Shown here in pieces: positions 52,861 through 64,000 of a stretch of 64,000 nt of DNA. The stretch is from Pyropia yezoensis. Lineage: Eukaryota; Rhodophyta; Bangiophyceae; Bangiales; Bangiaceae. The notes beneath the pieces were generated by a model, which saw only the letters and a program-made list of their open reading frames with translations, did no database searches and was not told the origin of the DNA. The position numbers were made by a program, and so were the translations under genes. Location of the stretch: contig CM020618.1 of NCBI GenBank assembly GCA_009829735.1, forward strand, positions 12,305,119 through 12,369,118, read 5' to 3'. The first letter of the stretch is position 1. Every line of letters starts with the position of its first letter.

Positions 52861-55800
52861 CCTGGCCCGGACCAGCTGGTCGCAGGCAGGACGCGGGTGC
52901 GCTGGATCTTGGGGCGCCCCCCCGCGCTGCCATCAAAAACACCGGCGAGCGTCGGGCATTCTGTCTTGACGAGGGGACAGATCAGATGTGTAGATCATCT
53001 TTGCATGAATGTAGGCAATGCGCAGCTGCGGCTCTGCGCATCGCCATAGCGCCAGCTGGCGCGCGGACACCGGGGCACGTGGCGACACGGCCGCGCGGAG
53101 CGGCCGCTCGTGTGGGCCCTCCGCCGCCGGCCGTTCGCAGACCGACGGCGACGGAGGGCACCCCACACCCGCGCGTGGGCGAGCGCGGCCGCCGACGGCC
53201 GTGAGGGACCCCGCGCCTGGTAGGCCCTGCCCTCGATCGACCTGTGTTTGTACATTTGTACAATGCTGTGTATGTACAGTCAATTTCCATGCTTGTACGT
53301 AGCTTCGTTCCGTTGTTTGACTGAAGTCCTTCCCAGTTTCACAAAAGTTCAAGACGACCATGCAGAGTCGTTCGGGATGTACGCGGCTCTTGCAGCGGCA
53401 GGGATCTGCCCCAACGTCCTCCTTTGCGGTTGCGAAGGGCAGACCGCGGGGGACGGGCGATGCGCCTGGCCATTCCTGCCGATGAGCAGAGGAAAAGGCC
53501 CGCCGCTCTGCCTCGACACGGCCCCTCCTCTGCCTGCCGACGTGGGTCTTGCGTGTGGCCATCACGACAGGGGACTTCCCTTTGACAGGAGGGGGGGCGC
53601 GTGAAATGCGGCGCGCCACAGCGCGCGCGCGCGCGCGCGCGCCTCCCCTCCGTCCCTCCACCTCCACAAAACCCCCTTGCGCCTGTGGGCATGGCGGCGG
53701 TCCCGACCACGGCCGAGCAGCTGCGCCCTGGCCGCTAGTGGCGGCCGTCCCGCCACGCCACGCGCGGGGATGGTGGGGGGCTTGACTAGTCTGTCGCGGT
53801 GGCCGCCACCACGCCCCGCCTTCCGTCCAGTCGGACCACCTCTGGGCTTGGGGCGTGCAAGCCCAGCGCTGGGAGAGCGCCCGTCGCTCGGGCGGCTCAG
53901 CCACGAAATGTGGGAGTTCTCCCATAAACAGATACTTAAGATGGCCGACACACATATGAATTACGTTCCACAACACACTACCCTGAACCTGTCTCCCTCG
54001 CGACCTACCCAGGCAGCGTAATCCGCCGCAGGTACTATACCCTGCCAGCGTCGACATGCGGTGTGCCCGCTTCTCTGTCATTATCCTCGCCATCACCGTC
54101 CCCGCTACGGTCGCCTGCCCTGCGATGAACGCCGCGGTCCATCCGCCGCACTGTATCATGGACCGTGGCCAGTCCCCCGGCGCCGGCACGTGGGTCGCGT
54201 GGGCGCAGCCGCGGGCGGGGGGGCAGCTCGGCGCGCCCGGTCTGTACGGCCTCGCGGGGTGCGCGTCGGGGAGGCGGAAGGCGCCGCTTGGGTGGGGGGT
54301 GGTAACGTGGGGGGGGGGGGGGGGGGGGGCGGGGGGCGGTGGGGGGGGGGGGGATGGAGAGGGAGTGTGGGCGGCGGCCGCTCTGAAAGGGATGGTCGGG
54401 CTGGAGCTGCTCATGGGGGGGACGGAGTGGGCGGCGGTGGCGTGGCGGTGGCGGCGCCTTGGGGCGGGCGAGATGGAGAGTGAGGAGGGGGAGGGGGAAG
54501 ACGGGGAACACGTACTGTACAAGTGGGCCGAGAAGGAGGATAAAATGAAGGCCTTCCCCCCCCGGGGGGGGTGGGAGGCGAGGGTGTCCGACGCCATGCG
54601 GGCGAGTGGCAGCCACCGCGCAGAGCGACGGCCACCCATTGGTGGGGCGCCCCCGCGGTGCGGGAGCCCCCCCCGCTGGCGGCGGAGCGGCGGCACGACG
54701 CCGTCGACGACGGCCGGCCGGCGACCTCTCCCGCCACTGCCACTCCCCCCCCCCGGCGGTGCCGAAGCGGTCTTCACCGCCGCCGATGCCACGGCACTCC
54801 ACGTGCAGAAGACACGCTGCAGTACATAAGCCTGGACCTTGCAAATAATTCTGTCTGTGCTATTCTCTCCGCGGCTTGACCGCGCTGCTGTGTGTCTCAC
54901 GCGAAGACCCAAATGAGGGAACATATACCAGCAGATAGAGAGACGCACGACGAGTGCCGTTGTATGGTTTTTTTTGTCTCTCTCAGAGAGACAGAGGGTT
55001 GGAAGCGCACTCGTACACTTGCGCGGCTACTCCGATCGCCGCCGACCGCTAGGTAAGAGTCGCTCGCCGACGCCTCTATCCCTCCTCTCCAACTACCGCT
55101 ATGGACAAGAATCCCGCCTTCAGATGCGGTGCGACAGGGGGTCTGGCGGGGGAGTGGGCGGCTGGCACGATTTTCGGCCGACTCCCCTGACCAGCCGCGG
55201 CAACAGGATCGGCGATTGGGCTCGGCGATAGTCAGAGGCTCGACAGCAGAATGCGAATTTCGACGATGCCGCCTCCACCCCCCGTCACAAAGCGTGTCAG
55301 CCCTCCCCCGCGACGGGCGGGTGCCGGAAGTGGGTGGGTGGCGTTGTCCACCCCGCGCTCCACGGCACCAACTCCACCACCATGACGGTGGGTGTAGCCC
55401 CCTCACCCCCCCTCACCCCTTCCCTCCCCCCCCCCTGCAGGGTCCGCACTGCGGCCTACACACGCTCTGAGCGGGTATCGATGGAGGGGGGGTGGCGGCG
55501 GCTACTGCTCCACCGCCATCCCCCCCGTCTACGGGTTTGCAGAGGAGAAGGGGTCTCCCGTCCACTGATGTGTGCTGGGCACCGCTGGGCACCAGCGCTG
55601 CAGAACGCCGATACCCTCCCCCCACGCACAGGCTGTGTACCGTCCGCAATACCGGGCCGGCCCGCCGCCAGACAGACGCCGCCTGGCAACCGGGCCCACA
55701 GCCTCCCTCCCAAAGCCCCGCGTCCCCGCAGGCCTCCCTGCGCGGCGTACAGCGTCCAGCATGGTTGTGTTTTTGCAACGCAAAGCGGCACCCCCCACAC

Positions 55801-57096
55801 GGCCCCCTGGCGATAGCGGAAAGAGCGTGGCAGGTGCGTGCGAGCACACAGCGGACGCGAATGGTTGGGAGGTTAAGTCCCCCACCCACCGCCATCTTTC
55901 CCCCGCTCTCTGTTGGAGGGGGGGCGGGGCGGTGGGGGGGAAGGGAGGAGGTGGGAAAGGTAGGAGGGGGGCGGGCACCACGGTCGGTGCAGGCAGGCGT
56001 GGTGCGGCGGACGGACGGCGCCGGCCATCGCAAGGCAGGCGACTGACGCAGGGAGGGCTGAGAAGCGGTCAGATGGCATGCACTACTGGGAGTTGTGCAG
56101 GGTACAGTACTACCGGTCGGACCTACTGTGTAGTATCCGAGACTACCTGCATATTCTGTACCAGGGTGCCGGCCGATGAACGAAATGCACGCCCACAACC
56201 TGCCATGACAATCAGTGGCAACCAATGAAACTATACGCTGCTCCAATTTAGAACAGGGGAGTATCTAGATACTTTCAGATGTAAGTGTGGCTGTGGCTGT
56301 CCCGGTGGCGGATCACAACCCGCGATTCGGCATGCGGCTGTAAGCAGCGTGCCAGGGCGCCAACCAGGCCCGCTCCTCGGCTGGGCTTGCACGGCCCAAG
56401 CTCAGATGGGGTCCGACTGCCCCCCGCCTTCGCCCCCTCTCCCACCCCTCCCCCCCCTCCAACCTGCCCAGCCACTGCGGCCATACGGTCCGCCGCTCCT
56501 TTCGCTGCTCCTGCTGCATACTGCGTCCGCCGCCGCTCTTGCTGTGTTGCAGCTGCTGCCTGCCGCTCAGGCCGCCGCTCCTGCCGCCGCCTCGGCCGCC
56601 ACCCACCCTCTGCCGCGGTCGACACTGCCGACTCCCCCGCTGCCGCTGCCTTTCTCGCCGTCCCCGCTGCTGCCACCGGGCTGGGGCTTGGCCGCCCTAT
56701 CCGCGCGCACCCAGTGACGCCCGCCGGGGCCGCTGCTGGTGTCACTGCCGTTGCCGCTGCCGTCCTTTGTCTCCTTCTTTGGCTTTCCTCCCTCCCACGT
56801 CCGCCCGCGTATTGCCTTCGGTGGCGACGGCGGCGGTGACTGCGGTTGGAGAAGAGGGGTGGAAGTGGGTTGGGGGGAGGGGGCGGGCTTTCCGACTCGC
56901 CGCCGCCTCTGCCGCCATCACCGCCGGCCGCCGTCCTCGGCCGTCGCAGCCGCCGCCGCAGCCGCCGCCGCAGCCGCCGCTGCAGCCGCCGCTGCCCGCG
57001 GCGGCAGCGGCGGCGGCGTCACCGCGTTCCCAGCCGCATCTGGGGTGCTGCGCCGCGTGTCGATAGGGGATAGTGGTCGAGGCTGTGTTTAAGACG
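52861..57096. other. long region without a supported gene
   Basis: Long open frames occur on both strands, including one of 671 codons on the minus strand (52933-54948) and one on the plus strand with a signal-peptide-like start (54056-54829). None shows a domain, and they overlap each other. A CG dinucleotide run lies at about 53612-53642, and G-runs at 54308-54350. AT-richer patches lie at 53230-53350 and 56080-56290. The right end must contain the promoter of the glutamate-receptor-like gene. Confidence 0.4.
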
Positions 57097-57411
57097 ATGA
57101 CTGCGAACACGCCGGCGGGCGCGGCGTTGGTGGCGGCGGCGGCCGTCGGCCGCAGCGACAGCGGCTGCTGTCGTTGGTGCCGCTGCGGCCCCGGTACGGC
57201 TGACCCTGCAGCTGCCGCTGCCGTTTCCGCCGTCGCTTCCGTGCCACGGCGACAATGGTGGCGCCCGCGGGATGGACCGCCCGCCGCCAGCCTGGTGGTG
57301 GCAGCCGCGGTCGCGGCTGCGGCGGCGGCCCTAGTGTGGCGTGTGACGCCCGCTGCAGCCACCGAGGCGGATGCAGCAGCAGCAGCAGCAGCGGCGGCGG
57401 CGGCGACGGCG

Positions 57412-57463
<52 letters not shown>

Positions 57464-60400
57464 CGGGCGCAGCACCGGTCGTCCGCCTCGCGGCACTTAT
57501 CCCCCGGGATTACCGCGCATCCAACCTCATGACGACGCTTGTGTCGGCCATGCGGCTGGCGGAGTCCGACCTGAACCGTGCGTCAGATATCCTGCCCAAC
57601 CACACACTGGTGATGGACCTCCTGCCGCTGGCTGATGCGCCATCCTCCCTGAACGGCCACGTCACCCTCTGCCGCAGCTACCTCTCCCCGTCACGCGGTG
57701 ACGACAGTGGCGACCGGGATCCCGACGGCGACGTCGTCCTGGACAACCACGACAGCGGCGGGCCTGTCCGCACCGCCGCCGCTCCTGCACAGCCCATCCA
57801 CGGGATTGTGGGCCCTTTTACGTCGGCAGTCGCGGCCGGGCTTGCGCCGATTGTGTCGACCTTTGCGTACAATGTGCCGACGTTGTCGCCGACTGCACTG
57901 ATCGCCGAGACCAACGCTGCCAACCTCGACGCCGCCGCGCTCGCGGCGGCCACGTCGGCCCGGCGGCTGCTGCTGCTCCTCCCTGGCGGCGCCGATGCGC
58001 ATGCGCAGGCCCTGCTCGCCACCGTGCGGGCGATGAAGCGCCGTCGGGAGGAGGTGCGGTTTCGCGACAGCCGCACGGCGGCGCTGCTCGTCCGCGCCGA
58101 CGCCGAGATGCCTGAGCGGGTCGGCATTCTCTACTCGACCGACCCGTACGGGGAGGGGGGGCTCCGCGCGTTGCTGACGGCCATCCATGCCAGTCAGGCG
58201 GGCGGGGGGGGGGACAAGGCCTCTGCGCGAAGCGCCGCGGTGGAGGTCGTGGCGGCCCTTCCACTCAATGTCAACGAGCCGGGCCCGTCGCTGATCCAGT
58301 TTGCGGCCTCCTCCCCGCGTGTCATCGTTGTGTGGGGGATGCTCATCAATGGGCGGGCGTCTCGGCTCATCCGAGAGGCTGCCAAGGTTGGGCTCGTCAG
58401 CGACAAGCACCAGTGGATCCTGTCAGACGGGGGCGCGAGTAATGATATTTGGGATTCGCCACTGGCCACCGCATCCCCGTCTCCGTCTGAGGAGAAGCCT
58501 GGTGGCGGGCGGCGCGGCGGCAGTGGGGGCGGCCCTCGGGGTTTCATCAATAGCTTTGACTCGGACAATGACGTGGACCTGATGCCTGGCGAGGCCCATG
58601 TGGTGTCGGTAGAGCGCGACACACAAGCTGCTATTGCGGCGGTGGGCACCCTCGCCATCCGGCAGGCGTCCGTCACGTCCAATCCTACGGCGCAAGCGTT
58701 TGAGCGCCGCTGGCGCCGGCTCAACGCCACGCTCTACCCTGGTGCGGGGACGGACATGCTGCGCACCCAGGAGCTAAACGAATACGTCCTGTTTGCGTAC
58801 GACGCGGTGGTGGCGATGGCGCGCGCGCTTGACACGGTCATCCGCGCCCGCAACGGCACCGCCCCCGAAGGCTTTTCCCTCTCCCCGCTGCACGCGAGGG
58901 AGGGCGCCCCCCGCGCTGCCCCGGGTTCCGAGTGCGTGTGGGGCTCCGGCTGGGATGCGGGCAATGAAATGGCCGCCGCGTTGGCGGCGCTGGACTTTGT
59001 GGGCGCCAGCGGCCGCGTCACGTTTGGCGCCATGAATGGCATCCGGCCCAAGCAGCAGGGCGGCTTTGTGGTACAGAACTTGCAGACCCGTGGCAGAGAT
59101 GCGGTGTGGGTGCCGATTGCCAATGGCAGCTACCCCGGAGAGCTCCCAGACTCCGCAGCGGACGGTTTATTTGTACAGGCCCCTTACGGCCGTATCGACT
59201 ACTACGACCACAGCAGCGGCGCTTGGCTGCAGTCGCTGCAGTCGGCGTGGCAGCAGTTTCCAGGCGTAGCATCGGGCGGTAGCCTCCAGTACCCCTACGA
59301 CCGGGACTCGCTGCGGGGACGCCGCGAGCCGCTGCGCGTCATTGTCAAGCCGCTGTCTCCGTTTGTGATGACGGACGACCGGCGGTTGGGGAACGAACGG
59401 TTCTACGGCATCGCGGTGGACGTGTTGCTGCAGATTGCGCAGGAGCTGTTCTTTACGGTGGAGTTTTTTGCGGCCCCCGAATGGATGGGCACATCTGAGA
59501 TGCTCACGTCCCTGGTGCCTGGCTCGCGCATCGCTGTGCACGCTTTTGGGGGGGGGGTCACCGGCCGGCAGGGCAACGCGTCATCGGGCGTCGACGTGGC
59601 GTCAGCGTCTGGTATCACGCCGGCGGCCCCATCGCCGGGCGCCAGCGGCGGTGCATTGCGTGAAGGCACTCAGTTTGATATCGCCATTGGGGCTGTATCC
59701 ATCACCGCTGCGCGGGCGGCCAACCTGAGCTTTACCACCCCTTACTGGCAGTCGTCGTTACAGGTGATGGTTCGGGATACCGCCACTTCCTCCCCCATGT
59801 GGCGTTTTCTCGCCCCCCTGGACTTGTCGGTGTGGGCACTAGTGGTGCTCATGACGCTCCTCTACGGGCTGCTGATGTTGGCGTTTGAAAGGTCGGCGGC
59901 GATGGGCAATGCGGACTTCCGAGGCCACTCGCAGCTCGGCTCTGCGACGCTGTCGCTGTGGCACGCTGCCATGGTCGGCGTCGGCGGCCGCCAATTTGTG
60001 GCCGCCCGCACCGCCGAAGGCCGGCTCATCACCGTTGCGTTTGTGATGGGCGTGCTGGTCGTGGCCATGGCCTACACCGCCGAGTTGGGTGCGTTCCTCT
60101 CCACCTCCTCCTCGTCGGCTGTATTGCTGACGAGCGTGGAGGACATCCGCAACGGGGTGCTGCCTCTCCACCGGCTGGCTTTGCTCACGGGGGGGGCCAC
60201 AGAGGAGTGGGTGCTGCGCGAAATTGCCGGGGGGGGGATTGGGCGGGGGGAAGGGGCGGTGATAGTCGACGGCAGGCCCTTCCAGGCGTGTGCCAACTCA
60301 AAACAGTGCGAGCAGCTGCTCTCCCGCCAGAAGGCCGATGGGTGGTTGAATGACGGGCCGCTGTTGGTGGTACGGATTGGCGTTAGGCCGCACGGGGGGA

Positions 60401-61058
60401 GGGAGGAGGGGGGGGGGTGGCGGGGGAGCTCTGGTGGCCTGGCTTGGCCTTTGCTCACAGGCGGCGCAGCGATGCCGGCTGAGCGCTTGCTTTGTCTCAT
60501 GGGCTGCTTCCCTTTTGACCTGCATGGTTTGAGTACCTCTTCGAGTACCATCGGCCTGTGGTCCGCTTCTTTGCTGACCCCTGTCTTCTTCGCTACCTCG
60601 CCTGTTGCGTTGCATGTTTGTGCGCTCATCCACGCGACCGGCGGTCTGCGCATTGTCTCTTGTCTTCCTTTCCTTGTGGTGTACTGGTGCACCCCCTCCG
60701 TCCCTCCCCCCCTCCCGCCACCCCACAGTACCGAGCTAGTACTACTTCTTGTGAAATGACGGTTCTCCCTGTCAAGTTGTCTTCGGAAGGCTATGGTTTC
60801 GCCTTGCCGGCGTCTGCTCACGTTTCGGTGCTTCGGGAGCTCAACACAGCCATCGTGCAGCTGTCGGAGCGGTCCATTCTGGCCAAGCTCGAGTCGACCT
60901 ACTTCGTCAACGATTGCATCAACGAGGAGGGCGCCGGCGTCGTCGACGCCGAGGCGGTTGACTCGCACACCATCGCCGAGCTGGGCGGCCTCTTCGTCCT
61001 GTTGGGCGTCTTCATGGTCGCCGCCGTGCTGATCCGCTTCTTGCGGCTGTACTGGTAA
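57097..61058 (+). CDS. ionotropic glutamate receptor homologue
   Basis: Ligand-gated cation channel subunit, plasma membrane. Exon 1 is 57097-60369 and exon 2 is 60729-61058, joined by a phase-0 GT-AG intron; 1200 residues. A hydrophobic segment near residue 70 (SLVVAAAVAAAAAALVW) may be a signal anchor. Next come a poly-Ala stretch and a periplasmic-binding-type domain from about residue 128 (VVRLAALIPRDY; HGIVGPFTSAVAAGLAPIVS). Ligand-binding half S1 starts near 746 (LRVIVKPLSPFVM). It contains SITAARAANLSFTTPYW, whose Arg aligns with the glutamate-binding Arg of the family. M1 is about 908-930, the pore loop LSLWHAAMVGVGG follows, and M3 is about 977-1000 with AYTAELGAFLS (family SYTANLAAF). 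S2 ends GYGFALP, then TAIVQLSE, and M4 lies in exon 2 near the C-terminus. The upstream start is uncertain because the frame is open. Confidence 0.93.
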
Positions 61059-61622
61059 CGGGCCATGATCATTACCGCGTGGCCCAGACGCGGGTCGTTT
61101 GTTTGGTATGGTCTTCATGCCAGCGTGGTCATGGCGACCTATGTGTGACTATTTGCTGCATTTTCGCCATTCGCCGCCGGTGTGGGAGAGCGGACGCGTC
61201 CCCATAAAGCGTGACCACCCGCAAGTGCAAAAAGGCTTGCGGGGCGCCTGTGAGGGTGGGGGCGACTTAGGCCCTGTGGAAGCGACTGGCGTTGACCACG
61301 CAAGCTTGTGGCGCGCTCTCGGCGCCGACTGGCAGACGCTCCCGCGCTTGGTGGCTCCTGGGCCTCCCCCCCCCCCGGAAGGCGCGTGGGTGGGAAGGAC
61401 ACCTCCTCACTTGCCCCCTCATTCGTCTACTATGGCCGTGGCGCGTCGCGCGTACGATGGTGGGGAAGTGGGAGGGCAGGTGAACGGGGATGGGAGAGAG
61501 CGGGGGTGAGAAACAAACGGACGGCCCCGATGGGGTGACGCAGCGCGTCTCGGTTCCGAGCTGGTGTCCCACGCGCGGCGCGCGCGCGGGGCATGCCGCC
61601 CGCTCTCTCTGCCCACTTACGC
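61059..61622. other. intergenic region between convergent genes
   Basis: 3' flanks of the receptor gene and the peptidase gene. No coding domain or RNA gene was recognised. Confidence 0.5.
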
Positions 61623-63028
61623 TCACCCCGCGGCGGCCATCCCCAAGAGCTCCTCCACCAGCTCCACGTACCCGCCCACGCCCGCCGCCATCTTCGCCAC
61701 CCCCACCGCCTCGTCAGCCGTATGCGCAACGCGGATGTCGCCGACGCCGTACAGCACGGCGCCCGCCCGCAACCACCTCGCCGCGTAGGGCACGTCTGTG
61801 TTGTACGCCACGTCAATGGTGCCCGCCGGCCGCGCCGCCGCCCGGGGGGGCACCACAAACGCCACCCCCGCGTTGGCCGTGCCGGCCGTCACGGCCACGG
61901 TGACGCCGTCTACCCCCCCACCGCGGCGGGCCTCTGCCACCCGCCAGTCGGCGACCGCAGCGTCCACGGCGGCGGTGAGGGCGGCGGTGGCGGCCGCGGG
62001 GGAGACGCCCGGCGCCAGCCGCAGCATCACTCCCGCCGCCGCTGCGTCGGCAATTACATTCATGGCGGCGCCGCCGGAGAGGGTGCCCACGTTGAGCGTC
62101 GACGGCGGCGGCAAGGGGGGCGCCGCGAGTAGCGCCGCGCCCACCGCAAGGAGCGCGTGCGTCGCGGACGCTCCCGCGGCGGGGGTGCCTGAGTGGCCCG
62201 CCACCCCACGAGCGGTGAGGGTGTAGCGGGCCATGCCTTTCTGGGACCGCCCCACCGCCCCCGTCGTTGGCTCCCCGTTGAGGAGATAGGCGGGCCGGAG
62301 GGGGAGCGCCGACGCCGCCATCATGCCTGCGCCGTGGATGGGGGGGGCGCCGGCGTCAGGCGGAGTGGAAGAAGACGGGGGTGGCGGCGGGAAGGGGTGG
62401 CGGGGAGCAGAGGCAGGCAGCGCAACGGAGTGGGGCGTTCAAAGAAAGAAAGCAGCGTGAGTGCACACGGTCGACCAGAGCGCGCTCCACGGGCCCCGCC
62501 GTCGGCGGGGTGTCGGCACAAAAAGGGTGGCGCCCCAACCTGGCCAGGGGGCCACCCCCCTGCGCGCAGCAACTCGCCACCCACCGTGCTCGCCCCACAC
62601 CAGAGCACGCGGCCGCCAGAGGCGGCTGACCGTCCCCACCCCACCGCCCCTCCTCCGTCGCTGCGTCGGGCACATCCTCACAACCCCGCCATACACCGCC
62701 CCACCCCCACCCGCCCTCACCCCCCCCCCCTCAAACGTACCCCCATGGTCCGTCTCCTCCCCACACACGAGCAGCAGGCCGACGGCGCCACGCCCCCTCC
62801 CCCCCCCCCGGCCGAGGCGCTCGGCGGCGAGGACCATGGCGGCGGCTAGGCCCTTGGCGTCCACCACCCCCCGGCCGCGCAGCGTGCCGTCGACGGCGAG
62901 GGAGGAGGCGTACCACGGACCGACCGTGTCCAGGTGGGTGCTCAGCAGGACGGAGATGTCGCCCATTTCTGAGGCCGTCAGGCCGCCGCGGCGGGTCCGT
63001 GGGGGCGCACCGTCGTCGCCGTCGTCGA

Positions 63029-63074
<46 letters not shown>

Positions 63075-63652
63075 AACGGCTGCAGCGGCGGCAGGGGCGG
63101 CGGCAGAGGCAACGTCCACGCCCTCCTCCCCCGCTCCGGGTGGCCAAGCGGTGACCCCCCCCGCCCCCGCCCCCCGCCAGACGGCCACAATGTTGAGGCG
63201 CTCCCCGCCCCCCCCCCCCCCCCCCCCGCCTCCAGCGGCGCCACCGCCTGCGTCGCCACACCCCAGCCGCGGGCGGCAAGGGCGGCGGCGAGCCACCTGC
63301 CCAGGGGCCCCTCGGCGCCCGACACCGACGGGATGTCCACGAGCGCGCGGGTCAGGGAGGTGAGGTCCGCGGCAACAACCGACGCGGGGTTGGGCAGGGC
63401 GGCGGCGCCCACACCGGTGCCATTACCGCCGCCGCCGCCGCCGTAGGGGGACCCCCCCGCCGCCGCTGCCGCGTGGCTGGCGCGAATGTCGGCATAGCGG
63501 GGGGGGCGGGCCAAGATGGCAACGCCAACGACGGCGACGGCGAGGAGGACGCCGACCAGCAGGCTGGTTGGCCGGGGGGGGGGGTCGGCCGCCGCGGGGG
63601 AGGGGGGGGGGAAGCCCCGACCGCCCGCCACGAAGGTGCCGTTAGTGGCCAT
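61623..63652 (-). CDS. membrane-anchored M20 metallopeptidase; frameshift at a G-run
   Basis: Zinc-dependent aminoacylase/carboxypeptidase or deacylase of the M20 family. Start Met at 63652 (MATNGTF). An N-terminal anchor (LLVGVLLAVAVVGVAIL) comes first, then LTRALVDIPSVSGAEGPLGR. The frame breaks in a run of 20 C on the plus strand (63208-63227). One extra base restores ERLNIVAVWRG, the next family block. Metal ligands follow: HLD in LLSTHLDTVGPWY, Asp in GRGVVDAKG, and GEETDHG. A GT-AG intron (62327-62740) splits a Gly codon. Exon 2 (62326-61623) reads GMMAASALPLRPAYLLNGEPT, with the break before the last T only for display; it includes the dimerisation domain (ARGVAGHSGTPAAG) and the last ligand His in DIRVAHTADEAV. 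The layout resembles fungal M20 enzymes; the substrate is unknown. Confidence 0.88.
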
Positions 63653-64000
63653 GGGGGAGGCGGGGGGGGGCACGGGGAGCGGGAGCGGCGCTACAGGGCG
63701 GGGCGGGGATGCGAGCAGGGTGGTGACGGGGGCGAGCGTGGCGTGGCGACAAGGACAGACGGGCGATCACCTCGAGGCGTGATCCCCTCTCTTTTGATTT
63801 GTTCCTGTGTTGGCAACTTGAAAGACGTATGTTTTGAATTATGGCTGATGCGTGCAACAGCTTGTGCCGCGCAATATCGTCTCAGCCAATTGTGCGCCCA
63901 GAAGTCGGAGTTAGTCCAATCAGACACTGGCACGCAGGAGCAAAAGTGCATCGAACTCCATCATTTCTGGGACTGGTGCACCCGTCCCGCTTTTTGCGTA
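63653..64000. other. right edge of the window, no gene recognised
   Basis: Upstream flank of the peptidase gene; its promoter is expected here. GC falls sharply after 63780. Nothing else was recognised. Confidence 0.5.

Noticed and set aside
53612-53642. CG dinucleotide run
   Set aside because: A simple microsatellite with no evidence of function beyond composition.
54056-54829. Plus-strand ORF starting with a signal-peptide-like MRCARFSVIILAITVPATVA
   Set aside because: The hydrophobic start is attractive, but the rest is Gly/Arg/Pro-rich low complexity across G-runs with no motif. I could not support it as a gene.
52933-54948. Minus-strand open frame of 671 codons
   Set aside because: Length alone is weak evidence at this GC content. 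It is Arg/Pro/Gly-rich with no domain, crosses G-runs and overlaps a plus-strand frame of similar quality.
56275-56745. Minus-strand ORF upstream of the glutamate-receptor gene
   Set aside because: Ala/Gly/Arg-rich, with no domain, and overlapped by open frames on the other strand.

Overview
This is a GC-rich nuclear segment of a eukaryote with few, short introns, long homopolymer G/C runs and alanine-, glycine- and proline-rich proteins. A spliceosomal Prp3, a histone H2A.Z, an ammonium transporter with four GT-AG introns and a nuclear FtsH with a plastid-type N-terminus (Met-Ala-Phe-Val, then a thylakoid-transfer-like segment ending Ala-Ser-Ala-Ala) point to a photosynthetic eukaryote. A bangiophyte red alga of the Porphyra/Pyropia type fits best, but that is inference from composition and gene style.

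Left third (1-20.3 kb), mostly host genes: ammonium transporter (3798-6695, +), Prp3 (7349-10054, -), plastid FtsH (10777-13326, +, divergent from Prp3), RsmI-type rRNA methyltransferase (14277-15512, +) and H2A.Z-like histone (16339-16788, -). An unrecognised, interrupted coding frame lies near 19-20 kb.

Middle (21-47.3 kb), largely mobile DNA: a structurally complete Tc1/mariner element with TA duplications (21067-23802); an unidentified minus-strand ORF with an early stop (24611-25675); a 9.4 kb Copia element (26528-35949) with 411-bp LTRs and a GTGTG target duplication, broken by frameshifts, a nonsense codon and a nested 3.07 kb insertion that has its own 21-bp inverted termini (30642-33710); a multi-pass membrane protein gene (37152-39351, -); and a tyrosine-recombinase retrotransposon with split direct repeats (41956-47321).

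Right third (47.3-64 kb): a candidate 5.1 kb DNA element bounded by inverted repeats with palindromic subterminal motifs (47767-52860), low-complexity DNA, an ionotropic glutamate receptor homologue (57097-61058, +) and a membrane-anchored M20 metallopeptidase (61623-63652, -).

No pathway links the host genes; their functions are independent. Two of them (the 37-39 kb membrane protein and the M20 peptidase) are broken only at long G/C runs, which more likely reflects homopolymer miscounts than real pseudogenes. No tRNA, rRNA, CRISPR array or bacterial-type operon was seen.
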